Source: Strigamia acuminata
Lineage: Eukaryota; Arthropoda; Chilopoda; Geophilomorpha; Linotaeniidae
DNA length: 64,000 nt
Assembly: GCA_949358305.1 (NCBI GenBank)
Contig: OX442316.1
Span: 9,238,001-9,302,000, forward strand
Direction of reading: 5' to 3'
Each line of letters begins with the position of its first letter. Position 1 is the stretch's first letter. Below are positions 59,404 through 64,000 of the stretch, piece after piece. The position numbers were made by a program, and so were the translations under genes. Under the pieces are notes generated by a model. The model was not told where the DNA came from and did not search any database. It was given only the letters and a program-made list of their open reading frames with translations.

Positions 59404-60993
59404 TGTGACGATTACCTTCTGGAGATAGCAATTGCTAAACTAAAGTGTGAACTATCTGTGTGAAAATGTAAAATATGCAAACCTGATGTTTTCTCAAAAC
59501 ATATAACATTTATTCCGGTTTGAACCTTATATAAATACTATGCCTACAAGTGGCTAAAATGACGAGAAGTTAAACTATACAGTTGTTTGGCAAAAGCCCT
59601 GAAATAATATCATTTGAAGGCTTCAGTCATGCAATAAGAATTTGTAACGGTCTTATTGCTGTGACGTAAAAGATGTCATCTATGAATGGCTTTGGCTTCT
59701 AAATGGTCCGGGGTTTGGTTCTAAAAGGCGTGTAAATGGTTAGGCTGGGTGGGTTATATCCGAGAGGTGCGGTTGACTTTTCTGTATCGTCACACACATC
59801 GCATCGCAGATAATTGTTGTAATCAATAATTACCGCGAGATGTAACAATGTGAGAATAAATATTCATATTAATTCTATGGAATTAATCATGATATTTTAG
59901 AGTCACAAACTTAACTAAAACTATGAAAATAAGTAAAATATATTAAAATAGCGCCGAGCTATTTTTTGCCCCGAGTGCAATCAACATCTAAGTTAGACTT
60001 AAATGTTCCGTCAAACCAATAACGAATTGAATCGAAATATCTCGCAGGAAAGGTTATCCATCGCCGGGAAATTACTCCACTCGGTCCTGGCTGGCGGGAG
60101 AGTAACCGGGAAATTACTCCGCGTCGATTACTCTGATAATGCGTCTGTGAAATATAAATACTCCACTCTAGATTCTACATTACCAATGCGTCTGTGAATT
60201 TTACTCCACTCTAGATTCTGCACTCTACAACGGAATGTTGGCATGAAGCTGGAGGGAGTGCGTCTGTGGGTTGTACCCCACTCTAGATACTACACTTAAA
60301 TGTGTCTGTGAATTACTCACTCTAGTTACAACATTTCTACAACGGAATGTTGGCATGAAGAGGCGGGCAGTGTGTCTGTGAGTCTTCTACCCACTCTAGA
60401 TACTTACACTAAATACAAAGTATTTCTACAACGGATTGTCGGAACGCAGAGAAGTATAATATGTGCTCAAGTAATATCAGTATCAAACAAAAACAGAACA
60501 AGAGCGAGCTATATCCGTTTTGCAGGGGGATATATACTCGGTGAGGAGAATAGCTGTTCAGTGATCCAATGGGATCACTGGGCAGTCAAATCCATCCAAT
60601 CCTAGGTCATAGGAAGTGGATACTCAGGACATAGTCTTCTACTAGGTCCAAAACAGGAACTGGATACGCAGGACACATTTTGGATTAAGTCCCTTTGACT
60701 ATAATCCAAAAGGAGTCCAACTCACAGTGGGTGATGGGGGGTGACTTCACCAGGTGTAGAGTTTGCACATAATTCAATAGAATTATGTGACAAATAAATC
60801 AACTAGCATTTGAACATCCAAAAGTATTTAAAAGTGTCTAAAGTTGCAGTGGAATAAAATATAAATAGTAATTTATATTTTATTCACTCAAAAATTGTCG
60901 AAATTTGAATTTACCGCTAAAACGCATCAGCGCCATCTATTGGTGAAGTAATCGTCCTATACTAACAAAGTGCATGACAGTGTAACCGTCACA
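59404..60993 (-). repeat. 3' LTR of the second element
   Basis: 1590 bp, reverse complement of the LTR at 47089-48678, with TGTGACG and CGTCACA ends. The U3 repeat units, TATA box and AATAAA are all present. Its AATAAA and promoter point against the Dscam transcript. Confidence 0.9.
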
Positions 60994-61651
60994 AGTCCCC
61001 CTTAAATATATGTTAATACCTGTATTAACATACTATTTATTCCGAATATCTTGAGGATCAAGACCACACTGTCATCTAGGGGACTCGAGCTGTAATCCTT
61101 GGTAAGTAAAAACCTTTATTTTATATCTTAATAGTATAAATAAAGAGTATTTCTTAATCAAATGCTTCAAAAAAATATTTATTAGGGTTATAAAACTTTC
61201 AATTATCAATAATAACTTCCATCTCTCTTTACAGGTGGACTTACAACTGCATCAAGAAAAGGCGATAACTTAAACTAACATCAAACTCTTGTACCAAACA
61301 AATGATTAATAAAATTTAACAATTATTTTCACAAAACTTAACTTCTCACTGGAAATATAATGATTTGCAAAATAACACTTTACACGTTAAAATTCAAGTA
61401 TTAAAATTAGTATTCATATAAACAAACTCACATTGACTCGTAATCAAATTTTAACAGAATTGTTAAATTAACTATTAAAGATCTTTGAATTATTCACAAA
61501 AACGGCATAAAATACACCTGAACCTGACTAACTCTTGATTTCATCTCGGGTCAAGAAATGGAGATGGAGAAAATGGACTCGTTACTTCTGGTCTTGCCTA
61601 AAAGGGGAAGATATCGGGAAAGTAACGGATCTCGACATCGTTGACGCTTTT

Positions 61652-63307
61652 CTAGTCCAACTCTTCATCCTCAATAAATCCTTCCATGGATGTAACAACT
61701 TCCGAGACGGCTGCGGGTGGAGAATTAAGTTGAATAGCTACCAATTCCGGTACTACATCTGGCTCAACGTCATGGATCAGTGGATTTAGGAGCATTCTGT
61801 GTTGTTCTTCGGTGAATACTTCCAGGGGATCAGGCCCTCCTAACGGAATGGTGTTAGCGCTGGTTGGCTCGGAGAAAACCAAGTGATGGTCGGGTAAGCC
61901 AGAGTGCCATCCCTCACGAATCAACGGGTGTGCTGCTGCTGAGACCTGCTGTAAAATCTTACACCAAATAAAAGAGCGAGTTTGAAAAGATTCCGGCCGG
62001 GATGGATGAAAAATCCATTGGATCACGGCCAGTGGCACGCTCAAATCTGGAATTCGGTCGTTTGAAATCGACACACTAATACGTTTAGCTGCTTCCAATA
62101 AAATTGGGAAATAATGTTCCACTTCTGCCTTCGTTTGTTCCGTGAGTGACATGTCTGGTCTCGGCATATATGGGTGGACCAGTAAAATAACCGGTTCAGC
62201 AGCGTTGTTTACTTCGGGGAGCGGAATAGTCGCTACGATCATGTTGTTAGCCGAAGTTCCCTCTGGAGAAGCGGCGGCTTGCGGACCAGAATCGGCTGCA
62301 ACCGGCGGAGAATCAGACGCAGTAACTGACGTTGGTTCGTTCGTTGGGAGGTTTTCCGCCGAGACAACCGGAGTTCCATCAATCGCAGGGGTGGGAGTTT
62401 CCGGCTCGCGTTGTGGCTCCGTAAATCCTCCTCGTGGAGTCGAGGTGCTGGACATTTGTGCCGGGTCTACATAAATAGCCTGCTCCGGGCCCTGGTGGAT
62501 GAGGCCACATTCGCGACACATCGCCCAATTGCGTGCTGTCGGCGTACTTAGCCCCTTGACGATAAATGGAAGAATTTCTTCATTCCACATGCTGGATATG
62601 GCAACGCGTTTACCACCGTGACAGTTCACGCAGACTACGGCGTGAATGCCGGATAACAAGGACGACAACCATCCGCATCCTGCGCACAATGGGCAGAACA
62701 TCAGCTTCGACTTTGGCATGATGTTAGTCCCCAAGGCGGCAGCTTCCATATCTCGAAATACGTGTTCTCTTCGCTGCTTCCGGTAACTTGGCAAATTTAG
62801 CTCCGATATCGAGCGAGCCTGCGATGTTGGGCGGGTCAGCGCTTCGGATGAAGATGCCAACGTGGACTTGGTGGGTCCTTTGGATTTGCCAGTCTTGCCT
62901 CGACTAGCGGTATCACGCGGATTTCGTGGTCGGGCAAACTGCCTGCTGGTAGCTGGAGGCGGAGCTTCTTCAACCGATTCTTCTTCTTGTGAGAAGTCAT
63001 CTTGGCGCCGTCTCCTCGAGGCAGAACGGGAGTATTGTGACGAGTCGTCAGAAAAATCCCAATTCGGCGCATCATAGGTTACAACACGCTGACTAGCTTG
63101 ACGGCCTCTGGAAGGACGCGAGTCGGTCGGGCTAACACCCATGGCGGTCCTAATTCGTGGCGGTACGAGATCCGGGTTATCACGGGCCCAGTTGGCAACG
63201 AGCTCGGGGTCAGAGGAGGGATTAACGAAGCGATAATCCGTCTCTTCCGACTCTTCTGGATCCCAATGCACGTACTGTCGCTTGCTAGCACGACCTCGGC
63301 GACTCAT
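61652..63307 (-). CDS. Third retrotransposon ORF, second copy, intact
   Basis: 551 aa, identical to the ORF at 44776-46431 except residue 483 (Ser here, Gly there). All seven cysteines of the putative zinc module are kept. An open, near-identical frame in an independent insertion shows the ORF belongs to the element rather than to captured flanking DNA. Confidence 0.85.
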   Translation of the reverse strand: MSRRGRASKRQYVHWDPEESEETDYRFVNPSSDPELVANWARDNPDLVPPRIRTAMGVSPTDSRPSRGRQASQRVVTYDAPNWDFSDDSSQYSRSASRRRRQDDFSQEEESVEEAPPPATSRQFARPRNPRDTASRGKTGKSKGPTKSTLASSSEALTRPTSQARSISELNLPSYRKQRREHVFRDMEAAALGTNIMPKSKLMFCPLCAGCGWLSSLLSGIHAVVCVNCHGGKRVAISSMWNEEILPFIVKGLSTPTARNWAMCRECGLIHQGPEQAIYVDPAQMSSTSTPRGGFTEPQREPETPTPAIDGTPVVSAENLPTNEPTSVTASDSPPVAADSGPQAAASPEGTSANNMIVATIPLPEVNNAAEPVILLVHPYMPRPDMSLTEQTKAEVEHYFPILLEAAKRISVSISNDRIPDLSVPLAVIQWIFHPSRPESFQTRSFIWCKILQQVSAAAHPLIREGWHSGLPDHHLVFSEPTSANTIPLGGPDPLEVFTEEQHRMLLNPLIHDVEPDVVPELVAIQLNSPPAAVSEVVTSMEGFIEDEELD

Positions 63308-64000
63308 TGCATCTTCAAGAAAATATAAATTTTATTTGAGAACATGAATCAACCGTCGGAAATTAATTTAATTTCAAATTAAATTAATTGTCGACCAACA
63401 ACTGGATTAATTTCATAATTAATTCTTAAGTTCCCTTGTTAGTGTGTTTCCTCCATTTGTCGAATAATTATTAAGATTAATAATTATTCTCGACTTGGCA
63501 TATAATTTCATTTTATCGTTTAAAACAATATCGCTGATAAAATATTCAAATTAGTGTTTATTTAATGAAATAAACCTAATTTTTGTATCTACACGACATA
63601 ATAACTAAAAAACATATAAAAATATTAAAAAAAAATATTTTTGTAAGTGTTTTTTAGCATCCGACAATAGTCATTTTACATGGTTTTAATTGTACGAATA
63701 ATTCCACAATTCGTCCGAGTAAATAATTTACTACCGACATCTGGTGGCGTTTGCCCCTATCATACACGTGACTTGTTAACACATGTCTGCTCACCAATTT
63801 CCAAGGAACTTAAGAGATATTTTATCTTTCATAAAATAAACACTTACTAACTAGGTGTAGTCCTAGAAGGGTATACTTGGCTAGTTTAATGTCTAGTTTC
63901 ACGTATTTGCGAGGGCTGTTCGGTTCCGGCGATGTTGGCCGATAAAAACGTTGTGCGGCGCGTGCGAATTCTAAGTCCGCCGTAATGAACGCTTAACCAA

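Larger units (their letters stand above)
59404..64000 (-). mobile_element. Second copy of the same LTR retrotransposon, 3' part, antisense (truncated by window)
   Basis: Reverse complement of 44083-48678 of the first element, covering 3' LTR, noncoding tail, third ORF and part of the pol-ORF3 spacer. Differences noticed are one homopolymer base and one substitution in the third ORF. It lies in the Dscam intron in the opposite orientation to that gene. The other end and its target duplication are outside the window (ATTT at 59400-59403 is the left candidate). Confidence 0.92.

Overview
The window looks like part of an arthropod, probably crustacean (Daphnia-like), chromosome. The DNA is A+T-rich and the genes are split into many short exons by 55-80 nt introns. 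The proteins are Dscam and neuroglian, both of known arthropod architecture. The species assignment is inference.

Layout, left to right. (1) 1142-10888, minus strand: a complete Dscam paralogue, here 'Dscam-A'. (2) 11430-22170, minus strand: a second complete paralogue, 'Dscam-B', with almost the same exon structure, about 540 bp upstream of A in head-to-tail tandem. My hand-built models stay in frame from signal peptide to stop: 1804 aa for A and 1817 aa for B, each with one Ig7 exon. The order is signal, Ig1-9, FNIII 1-4, Ig10, FNIII 5-6, transmembrane segment and tail. Each gene carries five tandem, phase-symmetric Ig7 exons separated by introns of only 32-49 nt, shorter than every other intron I placed in these genes. 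This looks like a mutually exclusive splicing cassette. (3) 23604-27763, minus strand: a neuroglian/L1CAM-family gene with six Ig and five FNIII domains (1149 aa) whose frame stops just before the expected transmembrane segment. (4) 27764-34675: about 6.9 kb with no gene I can support. (5) 34676-48678, plus strand: a 14.0 kb Ty3/Gypsy-type LTR retrotransposon with 1590-bp LTRs that agree wherever compared, a tRNA-Gln-type primer site, gag, a textbook -1 frameshift signal, pol, and a non-env third ORF of 551 aa with a Cys-rich module. (6) 49584-57771, plus strand: signal-peptide exon and Ig1 exon of a third Dscam gene, closest to the canonical one. It runs off the right end. (7) 59404-64000, minus strand: the 3' third of a second, nearly identical copy of the same retrotransposon, antisense inside that Dscam gene's intron.

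The genes are neuronal or immune-type homophilic adhesion molecules: two Dscam paralogues and neuroglian on one strand, and a diverging Dscam 5' end on the other. Two young elements in inverted orientation bracket the only two visible exons of the third Dscam. A 0.9 kb foldback element sits in the intron just before the Dscam-B Ig7 array. A 364-bp tract shared by the A and B arrays is about 99% identical although the flanks have diverged, which points to gene conversion inside the variable exons. All gene models are manual and rest on splice-site consensus, reading phase and A/B comparison.
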